This document shows, in pieces, positions 54,945 through 63,973 of a stretch of 64,000 bases of DNA (its first letter is position 1; every line of letters begins with the position of its first letter). A program made the translations under genes and the position numbers. Below the pieces are notes generated by a model. That model saw only the letters and a program-made list of their open reading frames with translations. It did no database searches and was not told the origin of the DNA. The stretch comes from JAJCYL01 sp963664285 (lineage in GTDB: Bacteria > Bacteroidota > Bacteroidia > Cytophagales > Cyclobacteriaceae), in the NCBI GenBank assembly GCA_963664285.2, contig CAXXNX010000084.1, positions 1-64,000 of the forward strand, written 5' to 3'.

Positions 54945-55508
54945 ATGCCCCAAGTAAAACAATTGCCTAAAGAAAAAATTATACTGGGGATCGACCCGGG
55001 GACCAATATAATGGGATATGGATTGGTTGTGGTCAAGGGAGCGCAATTAGGTCTTATTCAATACGGGGTCATTCATTTGAGTAAGTATCAGAATCATGAA
55101 AACAAACTGCGCAAAATCTTTGAACGTATGTTGGGACTGATTGATCAGTATCATCCGGATGAAGTAGCGCTTGAGGCGCCATTCTATGGAAAAAACATTC
55201 AGTCAATGTTGAAATTGGGGAGAGCCCAGGGAGTAGCAATGGCTGCAGCATTATTCAGAGAGATACCTATTACGGAGTATGCCCCAAAGAAAGTTAAACA
55301 ATCAGTGACCGGGAACGGGAATGCATCAAAGGAACAAGTTGCTGCTATGTTGAAAACGCTCCTTCATTTTACGGAATCCCCAAAGTTGTTGGACGCTACA
55401 TACGCCCTGGCTGTCGCAGTTTGCCATCACTTCCAAAATGGCAGGAGTACAACCTCACACAAAAGTTGGAAAGCGTTTTTAAGTGAAAATCCGGGAAGAG
55501 TGAAATGA
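54945..55508 (+). CDS. ruvC: Holliday junction resolvase RuvC, one catalytic Asp replaced
   Basis: RuvC cuts Holliday junctions at the end of recombination. The 187-residue protein has the expected fold and motifs: Asp17 in GIDPGTNIMGYG, Glu77 in VALEAPFYGKN, Asp150 in LLDATYALAVAVCHHF. In E. coli the four acidic residues are D7, E66, D138 and D141, the last two spaced D-x-x-D. Here the fourth position is Tyr153 (codon TAC, one base from GAC). Known mutants at this site lose cleavage, so the enzyme is predicted to bind but not cut. The rest of the gene shows no decay. It is divergent from the broken flippase gene. Confidence 0.92.
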   Translation: MPQVKQLPKEKIILGIDPGTNIMGYGLVVVKGAQLGLIQYGVIHLSKYQNHENKLRKIFERMLGLIDQYHPDEVALEAPFYGKNIQSMLKLGRAQGVAMAAALFREIPITEYAPKKVKQSVTGNGNASKEQVAAMLKTLLHFTESPKLLDATYALAVAVCHHFQNGRSTTSHKSWKAFLSENPGRVK

Positions 55509-55570
55509 TTTGAATATCGAATAATGAACACCACTTGTTGAAGTTTGTATGTCCCTGATATTGATTTATG

Positions 55571-56500
55571 TAAGTTCAAGGAAGTGCAATTTTCCTTTGT
55601 AGCACTTGCTTTGCGTTTAGGTAATTAAATTTTCTAACAGGGCGTTCATTGATTTTGCTTTTCAAAACAACTTTGATTTGCTCCTCTGTAACAAATCAAA
55701 AATATCTGTTTTCTTAGGATAAAACCTTCTGATTACCCCAATCCTATTTTCAACTGTCCCTTTATCCTGACTAGTATAGGGACGAGTGAAATAGGCATCC
55801 ACATCAAGGGATTGAGCAATCAACTCATGTTTAGAAAATGCCATATCATTATCAAAAGTGAGTGTTTCCAGTTTTGTTTATCCTGAGAGAGTTCCTCCAC
55901 AATAGCTTCCATTGGATCGGCATTTTTACTGTGCATCTTTCTGCACTTGCTCGGTTTGTCATCACCAACAAAGAGCCTTTGTGGTTTTTACCCATCATTA
56001 AATCGACTTCATCCATCTCCCAATCGTTCTTTTGTTAATGATCTGGGGTCGCTGTTCACCCTATTCGGGATAAAACGATCTTTTCTGTTTCCTCGTTTGC
56101 GCCTTCGTTTGCCATGTTTTAGATATGTGTATAGTTGTTTGTATTCTTGGTTCTCCTGAAGTGGTTGGTGTGCTTACATTCCCATATCCATTGGTAAATC
56201 CATTCATGGCTAAGTGGACATTCTCTCGTTTTCTTTCCCTGATGGCTGATCAATTCAGGACTCCATCTATCTTCTTGGAGCCGGTTAACTATCCAGTCTT
56301 TCATGGGTTTGGTGAAAAACTCTTTTTGGCTTTTCTTGTGAAAGATCCTGGATAGACACCAAGAGTGAAATCGTGATTATACAGGCAATCTCCTTTTGAT
56401 AGCTCCTGTTTTCGAATAATTTGAACACCACATTTTGCAATGTTGAAGCTTTTGTGAAAAATAAAAGCTTTTTCATCCTTCTGATTATTGATCTTTACCA
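55571..56500 (-). mobile_element. IS30-family element, decayed second copy
   Basis: The segment is similar along its length to the intact IS30 at 46406-47510, in opposite orientation. It includes the end TAAGTTCAAG...AGTGCAATTTTCC at 55571-55596 and, at the other end, GGATGAAAAAGCTTTT near 56478. The transposase is broken by many indels; readable pieces include DAYFTRPYTSQDKGTVENRIG and MKDWIVNRLQEDRWSPELI. Confidence 0.85.
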
Positions 56501-56512
56501 TAAAGTCACAAA

Positions 56513-57036
56513 TCATTTCTTTCTTTGCTTGAAACCTATCTTTTTTTTGGGGTTGTTTTGCTGATTAATAAATTGTTTCAAGTAATCGAATATCAACGCT
56601 ATCTTATCATCTTGTTTACCAACTTTCTTTTCCAATTCCTCCATCTTCAGAAGAAGGTCTTTATGAGTAAGTAACATTTCGCGGATTTTGGTATAAGCCC
56701 GCATGATGTGAATATTAATTTGGATTGCCCGCTTGCTTCTTAGTACACTCGATAACATGGTCACTCCTTGTTCAGTGAACGCATAGGGATTTTTGCGAGT
56801 GCCACCCCATCCTGATATCACAATTTGTGATTTCAAGTTCTCAAACTCCTCTTTGTTAATTTGGAACATAAAATCTTTGGGGAAACGATCAATATTTCTT
56901 TTGATAGCCTGTACTAATACTCTTGTTTCAACACCATATAACTCCGCCAAATCTTTATCCAGCATCACTTTTTGATTCCTTATGGAATAAATCTTATTGA
57001 TATTGCTTCTTCCGGAATTAATATGTCAGTGCTCAT
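56513..57036 (-). pseudogene. ORF6N-domain DNA-binding protein with an N-terminal frameshift
   Basis: The main frame (from 56968) contains the ORF6N core VMLDKDLAELYGVETRVLVQAIKRN, SGWGGTRKNPYAFTEQGVTMLSSVL and a coiled coil (EELEKKVGKQDDKIALIFDYLK). Upstream, the frame NKIYSIRNQK joins this, and with one base restored near 56999 it connects to a natural start at 57036 (MSTDILIPEEAI). ORF6N/KilA-N-like proteins are found on phages and mobile elements as probable DNA-binding factors. A GTG at 56968 might still give a shortened product. Confidence 0.7.
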
Positions 57037-57083
57037 TGAATTGAAAATTCGACTATATCAAATGCTATGAATAGGACTTTTTC

Positions 57084-57108
57084 TTGATATCACAATTTGT
57101 GACATCAA
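57084..57108. promoter_or_regulatory. 25-bp palindrome upstream of the ORF6N gene
   Basis: TTGATATCACAA, a central T and TTGTGACATCAA form an inverted repeat with 11 of 12 pairs. The core TGATATCACAATTTGTGA recurs at 56813-56830 inside the ORF6N gene. It could be an operator. It could also be a remnant of a duplicated ORF6N segment, since the minus strand here can be read LMSQIVIS, like LKSQIVIS in the gene. Confidence 0.4.
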
Positions 57109-57181
57109 GATCGCGAAAATCTTTTCAAATATAACTGTTTAATTCTTTAACGAGACCCGGATTATGTGAGATGCCCCACCC

Positions 57182-57676
57182 CTACTCATACCTTATCAAC
57201 CTCGCCGGATTCTGATTTGATGCTCTCCAGCTCTGCCAAATTATGGTAGACATGGCTATTATAACTGTAAGTCCAAATGCGAATAGAAAGATCCACCCGT
57301 TCAAATCAGTTCGATAGGGGTAGTTGGCAAGCCAGTGGTCCATCGCTATCCATGCAATGGGCACAGCCAACAATGCCGACAAGAGAAGAGTTTTCACAAA
57401 AGGTCCGGTAAGCAAGGTCAAAATCTGAAATACTGACGCTCCCAATGTTTTTCTAATTCCTATCTCTTTAATTCGTATTTTGATTGCGTGACTTGAAACA
57501 CCCAACAACCCCATAATACCAATTATTATAGCTATAAAGGTTAGATAGCCAACAAGCTCGGCAAAGTTGTCATCACTCCAATATTGCCTATCAAAAAGAT
57601 CATCCAGAAACTGAATATTTACTTCTTCCTTCGTAATCTTTCCGATTTCAGAGTCTATAAACGCAAGTGTTTCTGG
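57182..57676 (-). pseudogene. C-terminal fragment of an FtsX/MacB-type ABC permease
   Basis: About 165 codons remain. The readable frame begins near PETLAFIDSEIGKIT and includes DDNFAELVGYLTFIAIIIGIMGLLGVSSHAIKIRIKEIGIRKTLGAS, the typical last periplasmic segment and three membrane helices, and ends NPARLIRYE. The first part of the gene (some 600 residues) is gone. The fragment abuts an inverted histidine kinase fragment. Confidence 0.8.
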
Positions 57677-57679
57677 AAT

Positions 57680-57928
57680 AAGAAGAAACCTAAGATCATC
57701 TTGAAAGCTATCCAGGAGAACGATCGGGTGTTAGTCAGCGTTGTTGACAATGGAACCGGGATAAACGAAGAAACGATGGATCAGGTATTTATCCCCTTTT
57801 TCACTACCAAAGGGCAAGGCAATGGTATTGGTTTAAGCCTGTCGCATCATATTGTTCGGATGCATGGAGGCAAACTGCTAGCTGAATCGGATGGGAACAC
57901 TGGGACGACGTTTAAGATTGTATTATAA
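57680..57928 (+). pseudogene. C-terminal fragment of a sensor histidine kinase
   Basis: About 82 codons encode the end of a HATPase domain: VSVVDNGTGINEETMDQVF (G1 box), IPFFTTK (F box) and GQGNGIGLSLSHHIVRMHGG (G2 box), ending with FKIVL. The dimerisation and sensor parts are missing. In this phylum FtsX permeases and NtrB-like kinases often belong to the same sigma-54-linked clusters, so both fragments may come from one lost locus. Confidence 0.8.
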
Positions 57929-57973
57929 ATTACCTTAATGAGTTAACAGCCCGCTCATAGTCTTCCTAACGTT

Positions 57974-58032
57974 ACACATCTCCCTGCAGAGTCCCTTTCA
58001 GGAGACTCTGAGGGAAAGCTGAGGGTATGTGT
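57974..58032. other. Imperfect long hairpin upstream of prfC
   Basis: ACACAT at 57974-57979 can pair with ATGTGT at 58027-58032. Inside, TCCCTgCAGAGTC pairs with GACTCTGaGGGA. It lies between the kinase fragment and prfC and could be a terminator, a small structured RNA or a repeat. Confidence 0.35.
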
Positions 58033-58179
58033 GAAGGAATTTAGACAACGCATTCGCACCCCCGTATTAAGGAGATTCTTCGGTCGTATTGAGGGCTCGC
58101 TCTGAAAAAGGCCAGAGTTCAGGTGGCTCTTAAAATTCTCACTTATTAAATCTTAATTAATAAATCTTCATTCCTTGGT

Positions 58180-58187
58180 TACCTTTG
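58180..58187 (+). promoter_or_regulatory. Probable -7 element of the prfC promoter
   Basis: TACCTTTG matches TAnnTTTG and lies 17 bases before the prfC ATG. The upstream TTG element is not clear. Confidence 0.4.
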
Positions 58188-58204
58188 CGCTCCTATTTAA
58201 GCCT

Positions 58205-59809
58205 ATGGCAGTTGCAGTGAAGGAAGATCCGTTATTGAGAAAAGAAATTGAGCGTCGAAGAACGTTCGGAATTATCAGCCACCCGGATGCCGGTAAAACC
58301 ACATTAACCGAAAAACTGCTGCTATTTGGGGGGGCAATTCAAAAAGCAGGTGCCGTTAAATCAAGCAAAATTGATCGCCATACCACCTCTGACTGGATGG
58401 AAATTGAGAAGAAAAGGGGCGTCTCAGTCGCGACCTCTGTAATGGGGTTTGACTATAATGGCATTAAGATAAATTTACTGGACACACCCGGTCACCAGGA
58501 TTTTGCGGAAGATACATATCGCACACTTACCGCTGTGGATAGCGTTGTTTTGGTGATTGATTGCGTGAAAGGCGTTGAGCAGCAAACTGAAAAACTAATG
58601 GAGGTTTGCTGCATGAGAAAAACACCGGTCATTTGTTTTATTAATAAACTTGATCGCGAGGGTAGAGACCCTTATGACCTGCTCGATGAAGTTGAGGCCA
58701 AGTTGGATATAAAGGTTCATCCAATGAGTTGGCCTATCGGCATGGGTAAAAGTTTTAAGGGTGTTTATTCTCTCTATGAAAAAAAGCTTTTGTTCTTTAC
58801 TCCAAGTAAGAAAACACTTCATGATGAATATGTTGAAATCAATGACATCAATGATTCGGAGCTGGAAAAACATATAACAGAGAACGAAGTAAATCAATTA
58901 AGGGAGGATGTAGAGTTAATTGATGGTGTTTATGGCGATCTCGATTTTAAAGACTACGAAACAGCGAAAGTTGCGCCTGTATTTTTCGGCAGCGCGGTAA
59001 ACAATTTTGGCGTCAAGGAATTACTGGATTGCTTTATTGATGTTGCCCCTTTTCCAAAGAACCGGGAAACCGAAAAAAGGGAAATTTCACCCCTGGAAAA
59101 TAAGTTCTCTGGCTTTATTTTTAAAATACATGCCAATATGGATCCCCGACATCGCAACCGGCTGGCTTTTGTCAGGGTATGTTCAGGTAAGTTTGAAAGA
59201 GGTAGCAATTATCATCACGTGAGGTTGGATAAAAAATTTCGTTTTTCGAATGCGACTGCATTTATGGCACAAGACAAAGAAACCATCGATGTTGCCTATC
59301 CAGGTGATATAGTCGGTCTGTACGATACCGGTAATCTTAAGATCGGGGATACCTTGAGTGAACAGAACGAAGGCTTATACAAAGGAATACCAAGTTTTTC
59401 ACCAGAAATATTCAGAGAGGTGGTTAACCTGGATGCTATGAAATCAAAGCAGTTAGAAAAAGGCCTCAAACAATTAATGGATGAAGGAGTGGCTCAGCTA
59501 TTTACTTATGAAATGGGAGCAAGAAAAGTGGTGGGGACTGTAGGGATTCTGCAGTTTGAAGTGATACAATATAGATTGAAGCATGAGTATGGCGCTTCTT
59601 GTAAGTTCGAGTCCGGTAACTTATATAAAGCTTGCTGGTTTGACAGTCAGGATGACAAAAAACTCCAGGAATTTGTTGACTCCAAAAAGAGACATATTGC
59701 CAGGGACAAAGACGGCAAGAGGGTTTTTATGGCTGAATCAAAAGCTTGGTTACAAATGGTACAGGATAGTTTCCCTGAAATCAATTTTCATTTCACTTCA
59801 GAATTTTAG
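58205..59809 (+). CDS. prfC: Peptide chain release factor 3
   Basis: This GTPase recycles release factors RF1 and RF2 from the ribosome. From the ATG at 58205 (MAVAVKEDPLLRKE) it has 534 residues. The GTPase motifs are SHPDAGKTTLTEK (G1), DTPGHQDFAEDTYR (G3) and NKLDREGRDP (G4), with the RF3 C-terminal domain (YRLKHEYGASCKFE) complete. It is intact although it lies between IS-rich segments. Confidence 0.96.
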   Translation: MAVAVKEDPLLRKEIERRRTFGIISHPDAGKTTLTEKLLLFGGAIQKAGAVKSSKIDRHTTSDWMEIEKKRGVSVATSVMGFDYNGIKINLLDTPGHQDFAEDTYRTLTAVDSVVLVIDCVKGVEQQTEKLMEVCCMRKTPVICFINKLDREGRDPYDLLDEVEAKLDIKVHPMSWPIGMGKSFKGVYSLYEKKLLFFTPSKKTLHDEYVEINDINDSELEKHITENEVNQLREDVELIDGVYGDLDFKDYETAKVAPVFFGSAVNNFGVKELLDCFIDVAPFPKNRETEKREISPLENKFSGFIFKIHANMDPRHRNRLAFVRVCSGKFERGSNYHHVRLDKKFRFSNATAFMAQDKETIDVAYPGDIVGLYDTGNLKIGDTLSEQNEGLYKGIPSFSPEIFREVVNLDAMKSKQLEKGLKQLMDEGVAQLFTYEMGARKVVGTVGILQFEVIQYRLKHEYGASCKFESGNLYKACWFDSQDDKKLQEFVDSKKRHIARDKDGKRVFMAESKAWLQMVQDSFPEINFHFTSEF

Positions 59810-59831
59810 GTCAAATAACTTAATTTTAAGT

Positions 59832-60017
59832 ATGACTATTTCTATTTCATCAAAGCAGGAAAAAGTAATTAAAGAGTTAGTAAAAAAAGGTCGATTTAAA
59901 TCATCTGATCATGCAGTAAATACTGCAATTGAATTATTGGAGGAACAAGAGGAACTACTAATAGAAATAGAAAAGGGAATCGAAAGCGGCCCATCCGTTC
60001 CGTTCCCACCGCAATGA
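59832..60017 (+). CDS. parD: ParD-like type II antitoxin
   Basis: The 61-residue protein begins MTISISSKQEKVIKELVKKGRF, a ribbon-helix-helix N-terminus, and ends with an acidic toxin-binding tail (LEEQEELLIEIEKGIESGP). ParD antitoxins bind and neutralise ParE and repress their own operon. A ParE-type gene follows 57 bp later. It lies 22 bp after prfC. The length is shorter than the usual 80 residues but not unusual for the family. Confidence 0.75.
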   Translation: MTISISSKQEKVIKELVKKGRFKSSDHAVNTAIELLEEQEELLIEIEKGIESGPSVPFPPQ

Positions 60018-60073
60018 TAAAGATAAGATAATCCAAATGTCTGATAGCAAATGGGAATCAAGAGGCTAAATGA

Positions 60074-60372
60074 ATGGCCGTAATAAACCTAAAACCAGCT
60101 GCACAGCAGGATTTAGTAAGTATCCACTATTATATCAGAAACGAAAGCAACTCCCGTGAAATACTAATAAATTTCTTGATGAAATTAGCTTCAAGTTGCA
60201 TTTTTTATCTGAGAATCCTAACAGTGGCATCTCAAAGTCTCACTTAAAAAAGAGCTTGAGAAGTTTTCCCATGAAAGACTATTTGATCTTCTATTTCCCT
60301 GTCAAACGTGGAATCGAGGTTATAAGAGTACTACATGGTAAAAGGAACATAGGACGAACTCATTTTAAATAG
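60074..60372 (+). pseudogene. parE: ParE-like toxin with one frameshift
   Basis: The first part reads MAVINLKPAAQQDLVSIHYYI, a clear ParE/RelE start, then NESNSREIL. Near 60165 the frame shifts by one base and continues KFLDEISFKLHFLSENPNSG, SFPMKDYLIFYFPVKRGIEVIRVLHGKRNI, the characteristic ParE C-terminus, with a stop at 60370-60372. The corrected length is about 99 residues. The stop codon touches the left end of the following IS. ParE toxins poison DNA gyrase; this copy is probably silent, leaving the antitoxin alone. Confidence 0.75.
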
Positions 60373-61863
60373 GGCTTCCTCAGATTGGATAAAAACGACC
60401 TTGATTGCTCATATTAAGCGATTAACGTGTAAATATATTTTTATATATGCAAGGTTATTTGTATATTTGACGTATAGCATTGCATATGATCGATTACACA
60501 TCGCAGTACCAAACCAAAATAGAAGAATTTTCCTCCATTAACTCCATCAAACTCAACCCAAACAACAGATGGATAGCACTTGCAAACTTGTTGCCATGGG
60601 ATGAGTTGGTAAATATCTACAAAAGGAAATTCAGCGTCAACATGGGGGCAAAGAGCGTCAACCCAAGGCACATCATAGGGGCATTTATTATAAAACATAA
60701 ACTGGGGTTGTCCGATGAAGAGACCTTGCTGACCATCAGCGAAAACCCATACATGCAGTTCTTTCTTGGTTTGGACCATTACACACCTGGTTTGGTGTTT
60801 TCGCCTACGCTTTTTGTGGAGATGCGAAAAAAACTAGGGGATGATACTTTCGATGCATTCTCGAAAATCATCATGATGGTGTCCCTTCCTGACCGGAAAC
60901 CAAACCAAAAGGGTGCGGTATCTAAAAGGCCAAAAGGTAAATTAAAGATAGATGCCACTGTGGCAGATCAATACATCACCTACCCAAATGATCTTGGTTT
61001 GGTCAATGAAGCCCGTATCAAGACCGAAAAGATGGTTGACCGGTTGTTTGACCTGCTCAGGGACAAGATGGAGGTCAAACCCAGGACTTACCGCAGGATG
61101 GCCCATAAGCGTTATTTGCAGGAAGCCAAAAAGAAGAAAAAATCAGTTGTATCGATCCGCAAGGCCATCCGTGTGTTGCTCAACTGTGTAAAAAGGAACC
61201 TGGCCATATCGATCAAATGCTGGACCTGTTGGAAGGGCCGTTTCCTTTTCCCCACAAAACCCAGCAGGAACTGATGGTGGTCCATACCCTTTATAAGCAG
61301 CAACAAGGCATGTATGAGCAGAAAGCCCACCAATGTAAAGATCGGATAGTGAGCATCTCACAACCCCATGTACGCCCGATAGTGAGGGGCAAGCAGGGCA
61401 AGAGTGTAGAGTTTGGTGCCAAGTTGGGCCTTTCACTCATGGATGGGTTCATGACCAAGGATAACCTAAGCTGGAATGCCTATAATGAAAGTGAGGACCT
61501 GATCAATCAGGCAGAGGCCTACAAGGCTTTGTTTGGTTATTACCCTGAACTTATACAGGCCGATAAAATCTATGCTACCAATAAGAATCGCAATTGGTGT
61601 AAAGAAAACAGCATAAGGATGACAGCTGCCACAAAAGGAAAACCTGTGAAGAAATCAGCATACCAGAAGGCTAAATCAAAAAAGGAATATGCTGAGAGGA
61701 ATGCCATTGAGGGAAGAATAGGCAATGCCAAACAAGCTTACTCGCTCAATGAAATCAAAGCCAAACTTAAATCAACTTCACAAACTTGGATTGCTGCAAC
61801 CCTATTCGTGCTCAATCTATCTAGGGCTGCTAATTTGATGGGTACTACTTTTTGAGGAAGCCC
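60372..61863 (+). mobile_element. IS5-like (DDE) insertion sequence
   Basis: The inverted ends GGGCTTCCTCA (60372-60382) and TGAGGAAGCCC (61853-61863) match perfectly. TA flanks both ends (60370-60371 and 61864-61865), a possible 2-bp target duplication. The next IS starts 4 bp further on. Confidence 0.8.
60486..61855 (+). pseudogene. IS5/IS1182-superfamily transposase with one frameshift
   Basis: The first frame contains the DUF772-type N-terminus (NPRHIIGAFIIKHKLGLSDEE) and the first Asp (KLKIDATVADQYITYP). A missing G near 61201 (NLG to NLA) shifts the frame. The second frame continues HIDQMLDLLEG and carries the second Asp (LIQADKIYATNKNR) and Glu (NAIEGRIGNAKQAYSL). Corrected length is about 457 residues. 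Family placement between IS5 and IS1182 is not certain. Confidence 0.78.
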
Positions 61864-61866
61864 TAG

Positions 61867-63896
61867 TTAGTGTCTGTATGAAAACAGGCTAATATGCTGA
61901 TTATCCATCATATTCGTATTTTTTCCATCAAATCAGCGCTGAATTATTCTCGAATCTGATTCAGTAGAATTATCAAATTCACAAATATTATCAAGAACAG
62001 TTGCGTTGTAGCCTGTTAATTGGCCATTTGAAGGTTTTCCATTCAAAAACCCCAAAGAATTCACTTTGAGATTCGCAGGCTTTTTGGTCTGTCGGGGAGT
62101 AAAATCCCTGTCCTTTTTTTGTTCATTCAGTGTAGAAAAGAAACGATTTTTTCGGTTGGTTTATCAGGATTAATCATTATATTGCATATAACCGATATAA
62201 ATACAAACCATGAGGAAATCCTTCCAGCCCCAACTTACCCTGAGATGCACACCCATCGAGCAAGTAGAGGCTCCGGTGAAAACTAAAAGCCACTTAGCTG
62301 CCCTGGCAGCCGCCCTTCAATATATCTATGTCCAACCTGAATGGAACCAGCGTATTTTTGAATTACTTTCTTCCAAACTCATTGAGGGAAAGAAAAAGAC
62401 GGGCCGTGAGGGTATGAGTCTGTGGGAGGTCTTCGTATTGGCCCAGGTGCGCCTGTGCATGAACATCTCTTACGATGAGTTACACCATATCTCCAATTAC
62501 GACACGTTGGTACGGGGCATTATGGGGGTGCTACCTACCGACTACTCTGTGGGCAAACAGTATAAGTACCAGAACATTTATGACAATGTGACCTTGCTGG
62601 ACGATGAACTGCTCATCGGCATCAATGATGTAATCGTAGCAGCAGGTCACCAGGTGTTTAAAAAAAAAAGGAAAAACCGGAGGGGAGGAAGTTGCCTTGC
62701 GTTGCAAGACCGATAGTTTCGTGGTAGAAACCGACACCCACTTTCCTACCGACTACAACCTGCTATGGGACAGTGCCAGAAAGTGTATAGATGTAGCTGA
62801 TTTATTGGTCTCAAAAAGGTATTTTACTGGCTGGCGTAAGTCCGGGGATTGGCGCAGATCCCTCAAAAGGCTGATGCGCAGCGTGGGCAGGACCACCGGC
62901 TCAGGAGGAAAAAACAAAGAGGAGCGGGTAGAGCAGGCTGCCACTTCCTATCTGACTAAAGCCCGTGCTTTGAGCAAGAAAGTGGGCCAAATGTTGGAAA
63001 AACATCAGGGAAACTCTATCGAGGAGTTCGCAGCCCTGATGGCATTGACCTATTATCTTGAGATGTTGGAAAAGCACATCGAGTTGCTCGACAGGCGGTT
63101 GATCAGAGCAGAGACCATTCCCCATGCCGAAAAAGTCTTTTCCATCTTTCAACCTTATGCCGAAATGATCAAAAAAGGCAAACTGCACCCCAATGTGGAG
63201 ATCGGTAAGAATCTGGCCATCACTTCGGATCAATACCATTTACTCATAGACTGGCAAATAGCTGAAAAACAAACCGACAACCAACTTACCCTATCAATTG
63301 CCCGGCGTATCGCTGAGAAATACCCCATCCAAAGCCTGAGCGCCGACAAGGGGTTTTCCGATAAAGAGGATAAAGCAACTCTGCAAACCTTCATCCCAGA
63401 AGTGATCATGCCTAAAAAGGGTAGGTTAAACAAAGAAGAAAAAGCCATCGAATCAGCGCCAGCCTTCAAAAGGTTGAAAAACAAGCATTCTGCTATCGAA
63501 TCCAACATTAATGAGCTGGAACACCGGGGATTGGACCGATGCCCGAACCGTACCCGCAAAACTTTCAATAGCTACATCGGGTTGGCCATTACTGCCTACA
63601 ACCTTCACAAGATCGGGCGTAAACTCCAGGCTGACCGTCTGGCCGCCCAGCAGCAAGCCAATTGCCAGAAACAAGCAGCTTAATCACCTTTTAGCTGTTT
63701 AATAAGGATTAGGCACTGGCAGAAGTGCGTCCTGGCCAGGCTAAAACCCGGCTATTTTTATCAAAAACCATCAAAAACAATGAATAAAAGCAAAGTCACC
63801 CTTTATTAGTCAGCAAGGTGAGTGATTTTTTCATTGTTCCATTTTAAGCAATATTTTAATACGACCTAAAACTCGCTGTTTTCTTAGAGACACTAA
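61867..63896 (+). mobile_element. ISNCY-type insertion sequence
   Basis: The 2-kb element is bounded by 21-bp inverted repeats (TTAGTGTCTGTATGAAAACAG at the left, TTAGTGTCTCTAAGAAAACAG read inward from 63896; two mismatches). The 340-bp left and 210-bp right noncoding margins inside the element hold no recognisable genes. It directly adjoins the IS5-like element. Target duplication is unclear. Confidence 0.82.
62210..63683 (+). pseudogene. ISNCY-family transposase, frame change at an A10 tract
   Basis: The first frame starts MRKSFQPQLTLRCTPIEQV, typical of ISNCY transposases, and runs to GHQVFKKK. At ten consecutive A residues (62660-62669) the frame must shift by one base. With nine A it continues GKTGGEEVALRCKTDSFVVETDTHFPTDYNLLWD into the catalytic domain (DKGFSDKEDK, SAIESNINELEHRGLDR), ending at 63683. 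The corrected length is about 490 residues. Transcriptional slippage on the A-run could in principle make the full enzyme, as in other IS families; mutation or read error is equally possible. Confidence 0.75.
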
Positions 63897-63918
63897 TTAA
63901 GTACTCAGATAGTTGTTG

Positions 63919-63941
63919 TTATTTAGATTCATTCTAAATAA
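63919..63941 (+). promoter_or_regulatory. Iron-box-like palindromic operator
   Basis: TTATTTAGA, five bases, TCTAAATAA is a perfect 9-bp inverted repeat. Operators of this form occur before iron-uptake genes in Bacteroidota. It overlaps a possible promoter (TTG at 63916-63918, 20 bases, TAACATTG at 63939-63946), so binding would repress the gene starting at 63974. Confidence 0.6.
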
Positions 63942-63973
63942 CATTGCACCCCTCTAAAAAATCCAGAATAAAT

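Noticed and set aside
55662..56516. Several short open frames between ruvC and the ORF6N gene
   Set aside because: All are pieces of the decayed IS30 copy.
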